This document shows, piece by piece, positions 23,176 to 31,174 of a stretch of 64,000 nt of DNA. Below the pieces are notes generated by a model, which ran no database searches, was not told the DNA's origin, and saw nothing but the letters and a program-made list of their open reading frames with translations. Positions within the stretch are counted from its first letter, which is position 1. Each line of letters begins with the position of its first letter. This stretch comes from Lentisphaeria bacterium (lineage in GTDB: Bacteria > Verrucomicrobiota > Lentisphaeria > Victivallales > UBA1829): contig JAFVTF010000082.1 in assembly GCA_017503375.1 (NCBI GenBank), forward strand, positions 1 through 64,000. The letters are read 5' to 3'. The position numbers and the translations under genes are program-made.

Positions 23176-25002
23176 TTATTTGATCTTGAATTCCTGTGAA
23201 ACGGAACCGTCTATGCGGATAAGTTTCACTTTCAGGGAATCGCCTTTTGCTTCTACAATGGTCATGCTGTTATCTCTGGAACCGCGGTTTCCTTCATTTA
23301 CAAAAACAGCGAAGGGGACTTTCATTGAGTTGATTTTACGGCTGTTTTTTCCGATCGTTGTTGTGACACCGGAATTTGCTGGCATGAAACTTCCGCGATG
23401 CATGTGCCCGGAAATCAGAAGGTCAATTTTTGCAACAGGATTTTTTCCTGTGAAAATTCCGTCAATAACATTGTTGATGCCGTTGGTATAATAGGTTCGC
23501 GGTGCATGGATCGGAAAATGAGCGAAGAGAATTCTGTGTTTTGCTGTTGTGAATTCCGGACGTTTGACAGCTTCTTTCAGCCAGGCTCTCTGATTGCTGT
23601 TCCAGACATCCAGACCGATAATGCAGACATCGCCGAACCGGTTTATGGAATAACCTTTGAAGTCGGGCGTTCCGAAAACCTCAAAAAATGTTCCGGGAGA
23701 ACATCCTGCATATTCATGATTTCCACGGAAGTTCAGAATCGGTTTTTTGCTTGCAAAGATGGTCTGTGCGTCAAGATATCCGTAAATAATGGAAAGAACG
23801 CCTGTGCTGTTGGAGAGCATATCTCCTACATTCACCAGAATATCGCAGCTGTCCATGAGCTTTTTGTTGTTCAGAAGCGGAGATAACGCATAACCTTCAT
23901 TGTGTACATCGGTGAAAATTCCCATTGTCAAATCTTTTTTGCCGTGAGTTGTGAAGGTGTAAAGAGAGCCGTCTTCCGGATAAACATTACTTCCGCTTCC
24001 GGTATTGGTGATCCGGTATTCGTAGGTTGTTCCTTTCTTCAGATTTTTCAGCTGTACTCTGTGGATTCTTTTATCCCGGTCTGTGATGTTGAGATAATTC
24101 CAGGAGAAGACTTTACGGAAGTTCTTATCACCTTTTTTCCGGTATTCCAGAAACGCTCCGGATCTTCCATGATTGTACCAGCCGATGTTCATTTCTGTTT
24201 CAGAAGCCCCGAAAAGCCACGGACCGTAAAGCTTTTTCTGCGGGGGAACAGTCAGCTTGCTGCTGAGTTCTTCATACTCGCTGCGGGTCAGTTTTTTATC
24301 GGAATAATGACGGAATTTTACTTGTGCCGCCAGATCATAACTGCCGAAGATCAGTTCAGCATATTTGGGCAGATTCTGAAAATCCGGTCCGACATCATTC
24401 CAGACAGAGTACTGCCGGGAAGTTCCACCGAGACGCGCCAGATGTATGGAAATCGTTGCATTGTCAATTTTCAGAAAAGAGTGTTTGATTCTGGTTTCTG
24501 TAGTCCAGTAATCATCATAGATTGCACTCTTGCTGTCCCAGTAGGGATTTGCTCCATAACGTGCTGTTCCGGATCCCCAGCAGAACTGGGTAAGATTCGT
24601 TTCCGGGACCATTCCGCCCAGAAACAGTTCAATACAGTCTCCTGCCCAGATGTTTCCATTTTTATCAATGGGTTTGACATCTTTTCTTTTATCAAAACAT
24701 TTCATCCCGATATAGAGATATTCATCATCATGAAAAATTCTGACTTCTGTTTTGGATTTCGGCTGAGTCAATTTCTTATAAACGACAAAGTCATCAAAGA
24801 ATCCAGCCTTTTTCCAGACCTCTTCGTCCAGTTTTCCATCGAAATTGATTTTTCCCTTGAGATAAGGTGCGGCGATACTCTTCCGGTAATTTTTCTGATT
24901 GACCGGTTTTTCTGTAAGTACATCTGATGTCGTAGAAGCACATCCGGAGAATAATACAGCAGCTCCGGCAAACAGTGCAAGTGATAAAGTTTTGATCGGC
25001 AT
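23176..25002 (-). CDS. Lipoprotein with CBM9-like, FN3-like and calcineurin-type metallophosphoesterase domains
   Basis: Start 25002 has AGGAAAGGAG upstream; the frame is open to 25026. The 608-residue protein has a lipobox (AVLFSGC, Cys at about residue 21). Residues 45-215 look like a carbohydrate-binding CBM9-type sandwich (APYLKGKINFDGKLDEEVWK). A purple-acid-phosphatase-type N domain follows at about 275-370. The metallophosphoesterase domain (about 375-600) has the standard ligand motifs MGIFTDVHN, NVGDMLSNS, RGNHEYAG, FAHFPIHAP and SGHMHRG. It probably hydrolyses a phosphate ester bound to, or near, polysaccharide on the cell surface. The substrate is unknown. It is a single-gene unit by position. 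Confidence 0.85.
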   Translation of the reverse strand: MPIKTLSLALFAGAAVLFSGCASTTSDVLTEKPVNQKNYRKSIAAPYLKGKINFDGKLDEEVWKKAGFFDDFVVYKKLTQPKSKTEVRIFHDDEYLYIGMKCFDKRKDVKPIDKNGNIWAGDCIELFLGGMVPETNLTQFCWGSGTARYGANPYWDSKSAIYDDYWTTETRIKHSFLKIDNATISIHLARLGGTSRQYSVWNDVGPDFQNLPKYAELIFGSYDLAAQVKFRHYSDKKLTRSEYEELSSKLTVPPQKKLYGPWLFGASETEMNIGWYNHGRSGAFLEYRKKGDKNFRKVFSWNYLNITDRDKRIHRVQLKNLKKGTTYEYRITNTGSGSNVYPEDGSLYTFTTHGKKDLTMGIFTDVHNEGYALSPLLNNKKLMDSCDILVNVGDMLSNSTGVLSIIYGYLDAQTIFASKKPILNFRGNHEYAGCSPGTFFEVFGTPDFKGYSINRFGDVCIIGLDVWNSNQRAWLKEAVKRPEFTTAKHRILFAHFPIHAPRTYYTNGINNVIDGIFTGKNPVAKIDLLISGHMHRGSFMPANSGVTTTIGKNSRKINSMKVPFAVFVNEGNRGSRDNSMTIVEAKGDSLKVKLIRIDGSVSQEFKIK

Positions 25003-25142
25003 AAAAATGCTCCTTTCCTGTTCCATTCTGAAAATACATAAGCTACCATATTTTTCAGAAAAGTCAAGCAGAAAAAGATATTTTGAAACAAAAAAATCCC
25101 GGCTGTCAGTACCGGGAAAAGGATGTAATAAATAATGATAGC

Positions 25143-25170
25143 TTGAATTACTTGAAACCTATGCTATATT
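25143..25170 (+). promoter_or_regulatory. Promoter in front of the structured RNA candidate
   Basis: TTGAAT (25143-25148) and TATATT (25165-25170), 16-base spacer, the same form as the promoters of protein genes in this window. The first transcribed base would be near 25177. Confidence 0.6.
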
Positions 25171-25176
25171 GGTAAG

Positions 25177-25418
25177 CGAGGATTTTATTTTAACAGCAAA
25201 GGAAATTTTACGAAACAGAAAACTTTTGAATTAAACGCATTGCATAAAGGCTTTAACCCCTTAAATTACCACATAAAGCGATAAGCCTCAAAATAGAACT
25301 GATAGATTGATTTTTGTGCCGTGTATTGTGCATACACGGTGCATTCTCGTATTGTATCTATCAGTTCCGCTGTGGTAAGCGGTAGGGGTTGTATAATCGG
25401 AATGCACCTCTTTTTTTT
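25177..25418 (+). ncRNA. Candidate structured non-coding RNA with nested hairpin
   Basis: No protein frame fits. The segment folds as one nested rod: GCATT/AATGC (25237-25241 with 25401-25405), AACCCCT/AGGGGTT (25255-25261 with 25384-25390), TTACCACA/TGTGGTAA (25266-25273 with 25371-25378), GCG/CGC (25278-25280 with 25368-25370), GAACTGATAGAT/ATCTATCAGTTC (25296-25307 with 25356-25367) and CCGTGTAT/ATACACGG (25319-25326 with 25332-25339). All pairs are in order and exact. A run of eight T (25411-25418) follows. With the promoter at 25143 this has every part of a small RNA gene. A long rod with an internal bubble is reminiscent of 6S RNA, but I see no decisive 6S feature. The SNase fragment starts 33 bases later. 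Confidence 0.55.
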
Positions 25419-25450
25419 ACCAAGTGTATTCCCTATGGAATCCCCTGAAA

Positions 25451-25678
25451 ATGAAATCAATTCTTTTATTCTTTTTATTCTTTACTCTATCGTTATTTTC
25501 CGCTGAAATCTCCGGAAAAGTGATTAAAATTTCAGACGGTGACACCATCACAATCCTTGATTCAAACAACAGAAAACACAAAATCAGACTTGATAAAATA
25601 GATGCTCCTGAACAGAAACAATGTTTCGGGATCAATGCAAAGAATAAGAAAGGCTCTGTTCCCAATAAAGTTTTGTAA
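25451..25678 (+). pseudogene. Secreted staphylococcal-nuclease-like protein, truncated by a MITE
   Basis: The likely start is the ATG at 25451, giving a signal peptide (MKSILLFFLFFTLSLFSAE). The SNase domain then begins: GKVIKISDGDTITILD and IRLDKIDAPEQKQCFG, with the conserved Asp of DGDT and the first catalytic Arg. After KNKK the frame enters a family I element (from 25652) and stops 9 residues later. The second half of the domain, with the catalytic Glu region completed and the second Arg, is absent. No remainder is found on the far side of the element, where another gene ends. The product is almost certainly inactive. Confidence 0.8.
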
Positions 25679-25791
25679 ATTTTTCTACTATTCTATTTCA
25701 CTTTTTAAATGGCATTTTGATTTTTGCGACGCAAAAACCGGAATGCCGCAAAAAGGTTTGAATCCTCCTCCGCACAAGGCTGCGGAGGATA
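25652..25791. repeat. MITE-like element, family I, copy 3 (incomplete)
   Basis: GGCTCTGTTCCCAATAAAG at 25652 is one end. The shared small hairpin follows, inverted relative to copies 1 and 2 and with changed but still paired bases. Where the other copies carry their long hairpin, this copy has ATCCTCC-TCCGCA/TGCGGAGGAT (25762-25790). The far end is missing because the convergent gene's 3' end begins at 25816. The element ends the nuclease frame. Confidence 0.8.
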
Positions 25792-25815
25792 CGAAAATTT
25801 GTTTCCGGAATCCGG

Positions 25816-28800
25816 TTATTCAGAAACAAAGATTCTGAAATCATGCCGGGGAACTTCTGCTGTAAACGTGTTTCCGCTGATCGGAACAGCTGTTTTTGTT
25901 TCAATATTCTTCAGATTGGAGAATGATTTGATCCCCAATTTTTCCGGAAGAAGTTTGACTTGGAACGTTCCCTTTTCTCCCATGTTGGAAAGCATGATGA
26001 CGGTACGTTTTTTCTGTTTCCAGACGGTGACGAGCAGATCTTTGTGGTTGTGTTCAAAGACTTTGAACTTTCCTTTTGCCCAATAAGGATAAAGACGCGG
26101 AGAATCTGAATAAAAATCAAGATCATTCACGATTTTATGCCACTGTCTGATGGGTTCCCGGTTTTTCGTTGCACCGTCCCACGGAGCAATATCATGAGGC
26201 AGGATCAGTGCGAGCCATGCTCTGGAATGGTGTCCATCTTCATCATTTCCCTTGAAAACCATTTCAGAAAGGAAAATTGTATTGATCCCGAATGCGCGTC
26301 CCATGGAGACTGCCCGCATGTAATCCAGATCTTTCCAGTGGTCAATATAATCTTTTTCATTGGAATTGTCATAACGTCCGGGCTGTTCGCCGTCAATGAA
26401 GAAGGCACAATTTGTCAATGCCGGAATCAGAAGAGATGCACTTGCATGAGCTCCGGTGAGGTTTTCATAATTGTTTTTCTTGTACTGATACGCCAGGAAG
26501 TGATAGTGTTCACGGAGGTTCAGCAGGTCATATTCATTAACTCTGCGTCCCAGATTGTCGATGTAACCTTTCTTTCTGTAGGAATCGAAGAACCCGCGAA
26601 CGTGTATATTGTCCTCGTAAAAAGAGAGCAGACCGATTTTTTTCAGTTTATCACCGATTGCCCAGCCTCTGTATTTGATGTAAGAGGGAACAAATCTGTG
26701 CTGATAAACAGCAGTGGCTCCTGCAAGCCCGAAACTTTTCTGCTGGCGTCGGACAGAATGTCCTCTATATTTTCCGTCATACGGCGGACAAGCCCATTCA
26801 GAGAAATAGGTTTTCATTTCCGGAGTATTGATATTCAGCTCATCGCTGCAGTAATATTCCAGATACGAACTCTGGAGTTTATCTGCCACATCGGCATACA
26901 TTTTTTTCGTTTGTTCAATATTTCCGGTGATGATATTCTGTGTTCCGGAGGTGAATTTCGGATGTCCGGCAGAAACGAAAATCAGTTTTCTGACATTTTT
27001 CAATTTGTCATAGAACTGACGATCCATTGTCATCCATCTCGGGAAGACGGTTCCTCTCCAATTTTTGAGGGGAGCTTTCACCGGTGTGGCAAGAAGTCCG
27101 ATGTCCCATTTCACCGTCCGGTTCATTTTTCCGACCGGACGGTTGATGAAATTGATATTCAGGATAACAGAATTATTTTCTCTGGAAATTTCCAGCGCAC
27201 TTCTGGAATCATCCACATTCCAATCCCGTCCGCTGTCGGAAAAATAACAGAAACCGCGGTCTTCGTTTCCGAACCAGACAAACGGCTGGAAGGAACCGGG
27301 AGTTTTCCGTTCCTGTCCTTTGCTTTCCCAAACAACGTTATCTCTGATTTTTTTGGAAGGTGTGTATCCTGCAAAACCGCCCAGCGGAGTTTGTCCCAGT
27401 TTTTTGGAACGGTCAAGTTTGCGGTAGGTGACATCTGTAATATTCTGGTAAAGAGAAGCCTGATCCTGTTTCAGGAGAAGTCTGAGAGAAACTTTTTCCG
27501 GACGGAATGTTTTTCCGGGAATAACGGTGAAACTCATTTTGAGAACCCCGTCCGGTTCCAATCGGTTTTCAATAACCCATTCAGCTCCGGCAGCCTGAGC
27601 AGTTTGCGTCCAGAGTACAGCATATTTTTCTTTTTTGAACGCAGAACGTTTCCAGAGAAATTCTTTTCCGTCAACAGTCAGATTCACGGGTGCTGCAAAC
27701 AGTTTTTCCCATGAATTCCCGACAGTCGGTTCCTGTTGGAACGCTTCTGCCTGAGAAAGAAAACCGTTTGTATTGACGGTATAAGTTCTTCCGGAGAGGA
27801 GCAGAGAATTTCCCTTGATCTGAATCGGCTGGAATCCGGGGAACCCGTGATCTTCTTTCATCACCTGTTCAAAGGGAAAATGTTCTCTATGAAAAGTGAT
27901 TTGCCCCATAGGATAATGTTTGACCCAATTTTTCAGATGTGTGTTTTTGGGAATGAATCCGCCTGCGTTATATCTTCCGGAATAGAGGTCAAGATGAGAA
28001 ACAGCGGCATAGCCTTTTCCGGTAATCAAAACCTTTCCGTTTTTATCCAGGAATTCCCCTTTTACGGTAAATGTTCCTGTAAAGTCTTTATTGATTGAAA
28101 AAGATTTATCGGAGATCAAACTTTTTTCAAAAGGGAATTTTTCAGAACCGATGACTTTTCCATCGGAACTGACAGCGGAAAATTTTGCAGAAACGACCTG
28201 GTCGGCACAATGATCGTAAGGTGTTTCGATCATATCCAGAACGATCTTGTTTTCTGATGCAAAAAAACGGATCGGGAAATCGGCTTTTTCCGGAAATATC
28301 AGCTGAAATCCTTCCGGAATCGGAATTTCAACTTCCGGTTTTGTATGAGTCAGTTCCCGCTTGAATGAGCGGAATTTTCCAATTGTTACATTTGCGTTGG
28401 AGTGAACCCGGATAAATGGACGGATGGTAGTTACAGGCTTTTTTCCTGCCGGAGTTTTGATCTGCAGCGTTACTTCAGAAGATTTCCCGGCTTCAATCGT
28501 TTTTGAGATTACTCCCTGCCATACATTTTTTGCATCATAAAGATGAATACCCTGCTGAATACTTCCGCTTCCCGCCGCTTCAAAACGGAACTTCAGCATA
28601 TCATTTTCTTTGACTTTTTCAGGTTTGCGCGGGTAAAGTTCTACGGTGTTTTGGGGGGCAGTATTAATCGTGAGAATGGAATTTTCCGGCGTTCCGTCTC
28701 CGGAAATTCTGATAAAACTGGCTTTGGTATTTGTATTGTACATCCAGCCCTTGAAAACGGGTGTCTTTGCCAGATTTTTTTTGGAGATACCTTCCGGTTT

Positions 28801-29235
28801 ATTCACAGAGAGTGATCTGCAGAAGATTGTTCCGGACAGGAATTTGAGATATGGACGGATTTTTACAGCTCCTGCAGGAGCCTTCTGAATTTCAACAGAG
28901 AATTTTTTGAAATCCGTACTGTTGATGCTGGAGGACTGTTCCTTTTGTTTGCCGAGCCACTTCAGTTTTTTATCATAAAAATGGCAGCCGATGATGACTT
29001 TCCCATTGCCGGAGAGTTCTGCCTGAATGGATGCCGGAGCACCTTGAACATAACTCTGAGCATTTTTGTCAAAGAAATGAATCAGTTTGCGATTGGGTGA
29101 TGCTGTGACGAGTCCATCTTTGATTTTCAGCTGGTCTTCCGGAATATTGCCTTCGGCTTTCCAGGAGGTCCAGTCTGCACCTGAAAGGAGACTTGCAACG
29201 GTTCCGAGAATAACCGCAGTAAAGATTTTTTTCAT
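25816..29235 (-). CDS. Large secreted protein with DUF6067/GH123-like region, putative glycanase
   Basis: A 1139-residue protein with a signal peptide (MKKIFTAVILGTVASLLSGA). Residues 20-300 hold two beta-sandwich-like regions that look alike (RIRPYLKFLSG and TIRPFIRVHSN). The central and C-terminal part contains the features I associate with DUF6067/GH123-related proteins: FVWFGNEDRGFCYFSDS, DDSRSALEISREN and DIGLLATPVKAPLKNWRG. A barrel-like region follows at about 730-1060, with a final beta domain (AEVPRHDFRIFVSE). It probably acts on a secreted or host polysaccharide. Assignment to a numbered family is by memory of sequence features, not by search. It is the last gene of the AraR-like/pseudopilin/glycanase operon. 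Confidence 0.65.
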   Translation of the reverse strand: MKKIFTAVILGTVASLLSGADWTSWKAEGNIPEDQLKIKDGLVTASPNRKLIHFFDKNAQSYVQGAPASIQAELSGNGKVIIGCHFYDKKLKWLGKQKEQSSSINSTDFKKFSVEIQKAPAGAVKIRPYLKFLSGTIFCRSLSVNKPEGISKKNLAKTPVFKGWMYNTNTKASFIRISGDGTPENSILTINTAPQNTVELYPRKPEKVKENDMLKFRFEAAGSGSIQQGIHLYDAKNVWQGVISKTIEAGKSSEVTLQIKTPAGKKPVTTIRPFIRVHSNANVTIGKFRSFKRELTHTKPEVEIPIPEGFQLIFPEKADFPIRFFASENKIVLDMIETPYDHCADQVVSAKFSAVSSDGKVIGSEKFPFEKSLISDKSFSINKDFTGTFTVKGEFLDKNGKVLITGKGYAAVSHLDLYSGRYNAGGFIPKNTHLKNWVKHYPMGQITFHREHFPFEQVMKEDHGFPGFQPIQIKGNSLLLSGRTYTVNTNGFLSQAEAFQQEPTVGNSWEKLFAAPVNLTVDGKEFLWKRSAFKKEKYAVLWTQTAQAAGAEWVIENRLEPDGVLKMSFTVIPGKTFRPEKVSLRLLLKQDQASLYQNITDVTYRKLDRSKKLGQTPLGGFAGYTPSKKIRDNVVWESKGQERKTPGSFQPFVWFGNEDRGFCYFSDSGRDWNVDDSRSALEISRENNSVILNINFINRPVGKMNRTVKWDIGLLATPVKAPLKNWRGTVFPRWMTMDRQFYDKLKNVRKLIFVSAGHPKFTSGTQNIITGNIEQTKKMYADVADKLQSSYLEYYCSDELNINTPEMKTYFSEWACPPYDGKYRGHSVRRQQKSFGLAGATAVYQHRFVPSYIKYRGWAIGDKLKKIGLLSFYEDNIHVRGFFDSYRKKGYIDNLGRRVNEYDLLNLREHYHFLAYQYKKNNYENLTGAHASASLLIPALTNCAFFIDGEQPGRYDNSNEKDYIDHWKDLDYMRAVSMGRAFGINTIFLSEMVFKGNDEDGHHSRAWLALILPHDIAPWDGATKNREPIRQWHKIVNDLDFYSDSPRLYPYWAKGKFKVFEHNHKDLLVTVWKQKKRTVIMLSNMGEKGTFQVKLLPEKLGIKSFSNLKNIETKTAVPISGNTFTAEVPRHDFRIFVSE

Positions 29236-29257
29236 GATACTTTCTCCTCAAATTAAA

Positions 29258-29986
29258 TCAGTAAGCCGTAAAATAGGTGTTGGTAGGTTTGCTGTTTCCG
29301 ACTTGACGGACTCTTGCATGAGTCTTTGCACTCCCGTCAAGATGCAGTCCATTAACTTTATTGCCGTGACGTCCCCAGGAAAGTCTGGCAAGCCCCTGAC
29401 AGTGGTCTGCAGAATATTGATTGAAAGATCTGTTATGAGCATCAATAAGAACGATCAGTTCCGGTAAATTTGCGGCAGGAATATTGGATATTTTGAGCGG
29501 TTTTCCCGCTGTTTTTCCATCCTGGGTGGAACCGCAAAGTTCTGTGACACCATAAGTAATCATCGCATTCCCGTAAGCATCTCGTCCTATGTAGCCGTTA
29601 GCACCGCTTTTAACCAATGCTGCAGGGCACTTGTAGGGAGAGGGTTTCAGAGAAGGATTGTTATCTTCCGTTGCCGGAGCGATTTTGTAAGGAATATATG
29701 GTCCGGTGAGCTTGTACCAGACAATACTTCCATTGGATGTTGAATGTTTATGGATCAGATATCCATTGTTATCATCCTGATACATAGCTGCGGCGACACC
29801 GAGCTGTTTCAGGTTGTTGATACAGGATGAGATCTGTCCCTGCTGTTTTGCTTTGTTAAGCGCGGGCAATAACATCCCGGCGAGAATTGCAATGATAGCA
29901 ATCACAACGAGCAGTTCGATCAGCGTGAAGCACGCGTGCTTCATCCCAGTGTGCTGGGATGAAATGTTTTTACTGGCATTTTTCAT
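29258..29986 (-). CDS. Pseudopilin-like protein (type II secretion/type IV pilin leader)
   Basis: A 242-residue protein. The N-terminal leader ends at [20 protein letters not shown], the classical prepilin N-methylation and hydrophobic helix (about residues 20-42). The C-terminal part ([20 protein letters not shown]) matches the H-x-G-x-x-N-x-L-x-x-D-G-H-type end of the DUF1559-like pseudopilins that are abundant in Planctomycetota and Lentisphaerota. It lies 20 bases downstream of the AraR-like gene and 22 bases upstream of the glycanase gene. The 5' coding end has two palindromes (29927-29942 and 29941-29962). Its role with the glycanase is unknown; assembly into a secretion or surface complex is an inference. 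Confidence 0.85.
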   Translation of the reverse strand: MKNASKNISSQHTGMKHACFTLIELLVVIAIIAILAGMLLPALNKAKQQGQISSCINNLKQLGVAAAMYQDDNNGYLIHKHSTSNGSIVWYKLTGPYIPYKIAPATEDNNPSLKPSPYKCPAALVKSGANGYIGRDAYGNAMITYGVTELCGSTQDGKTAGKPLKISNIPAANLPELIVLIDAHNRSFNQYSADHCQGLARLSWGRHGNKVNGLHLDGSAKTHARVRQVGNSKPTNTYFTAY

Positions 29987-30006
29987 TTTATTTTACCTTT
30001 ATTTTT

Positions 30007-31089
30007 TTATATTGCACGGCAGCTGCCGCGTTCTACAAGCGTTGATTCAAATATATACCGTTCCGGTTTCAGCAAACCTCCGGAAAGAACAGCTTCATTC
30101 AATAATGAAATGCATTTTTCAATGAACTGTTCCCGAGGCTGTTCGATCGCAGTCATTTCCGGAAAGGATTGCAAATCCGAGTCAATACTTATCAAAGAGA
30201 TATCCTGCGGAATTTTCAAACCTGCTTCCAGAGCACCGATCCATGCGCCGGCTGCAAATGCAATCCCGGAACAAATGACAGCTGTCGGACGCTGTTCTGC
30301 CGGCATGGCTGCAATCTGATACATTACATTTTTCGCAAACAAACGCCAGGGAATCCCATCCTTTCCGATATATATCAGCTTCTCCGGAATATTACTCTCA
30401 AAAAATTCTCTGTTACGTTCTGTCAGGTTATAAAACTCTTTTTCCTCGTAACTGATATATGCGACCCGTTTGTGATTCAGAGCCAGCAGGTATTCCGCCG
30501 CTTTGAAAATTTGACCGGGTTTCAAGCCGATCGTACAGAGATTCCGGTTTTTGACGGGAATTTCACTGGAGGATAACAGGCATGAGGGAATCGAGGATAG
30601 TTCTTCTGAAAGAAACAGTTTCGATGATTTTTTTGAATATGATGGAAATATCAATCCGGAACACCTGTTTTCTATCACTTGTTCCAGAACTTCTTTTTTC
30701 GTTTTTCCGTCATCGGAAATCAGAATAATATTTCCACGGACATTCATAAGTTGTTTTATCAATATGGAAAGCAAAATGCTTGTGTACCGCTCGTGTTCGA
30801 TTGTGGAGGGCTGACAAACAAAACCGATCCGTAATTCCTGTTGGGGTTCATAGGTTACAAAATTGTCCCGGCCCTGCTGTTGGATGATCAGGTTCTGATC
30901 CCGCAGAACTTTCAGACCTTTTCTCAACGTTAAATGATTTACTTTGAAAGAAGCTGCAAGTTCAGCTTCTGAAGGCAGAAAAGTTCCGCTCAGAAATTCT
31001 CTGTTCAGAATCCGGTCTCTCAGATTTTCCGCTATTTGCAGATAAATCGGAATTCGCGTTTTTTGTTTATTGATTTCTGTTATTTGCAT
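30007..31089 (-). CDS. AraR-like regulator: GntR-type DNA-binding domain plus LacI-type sensor
   Basis: The start at 31089 follows AGGAG by 7 bases; the frame is open to 31107. The 360-residue protein has a winged-helix GntR domain at about 5-75 (PIYLQIAENLRDRILNREFL; PSEAELAASFKVNHLTLRKG). A periplasmic-binding-protein-like sensor follows at about 90-350 (RIGFVCQPSTIEHERYTSIL). This mixture is the architecture of B. subtilis AraR. It is the first gene of an operon with a pseudopilin and a glycanase, so it probably responds to a sugar released by the glycanase. A perfect palindrome overlaps its own start codon (31083-31096), which suggests autoregulation. Confidence 0.85.
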   Translation of the reverse strand: MQITEINKQKTRIPIYLQIAENLRDRILNREFLSGTFLPSEAELAASFKVNHLTLRKGLKVLRDQNLIIQQQGRDNFVTYEPQQELRIGFVCQPSTIEHERYTSILLSILIKQLMNVRGNIILISDDGKTKKEVLEQVIENRCSGLIFPSYSKKSSKLFLSEELSSIPSCLLSSSEIPVKNRNLCTIGLKPGQIFKAAEYLLALNHKRVAYISYEEKEFYNLTERNREFFESNIPEKLIYIGKDGIPWRLFAKNVMYQIAAMPAEQRPTAVICSGIAFAAGAWIGALEAGLKIPQDISLISIDSDLQSFPEMTAIEQPREQFIEKCISLLNEAVLSGGLLKPERYIFESTLVERGSCRAI

Positions 31090-31096
31090 ATGCAAA
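31083..31096. promoter_or_regulatory. Palindromic operator overlapping the AraR-like start codon
   Basis: TTTGCATATGCAAA is a perfect 14-base palindrome. In the context ATTTGCATATGCAAAC it resembles the B. subtilis AraR box (ATTTGTACGTACAAAT) in half-site layout. It covers the start codon of the AraR-like gene. Confidence 0.5.
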
Positions 31097-31113
31097 CTCC
31101 TATACACTCCTAT

Positions 31114-31141
31114 ACTATAGCATGAAGAACAAAAAAGTCAA
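31114..31141 (-). promoter_or_regulatory. Promoter of the AraR-like/pseudopilin/glycanase operon
   Basis: On the minus strand TTGACT (31136-31141) and TATAGT (31114-31119), 16-base spacer. Transcription would start about 18 bases before the start codon. Confidence 0.65.
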
Positions 31142-31174
31142 GCTGCCGGAGCAAAAAAGTGATATAAGAGATTT

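Noticed and set aside
25177-25418. Integron attC site as an explanation for the nested hairpin
   Set aside because: The R-type GTTRRRY and RYYYAAC ends are not present and no integrase is nearby, so I prefer an RNA gene.
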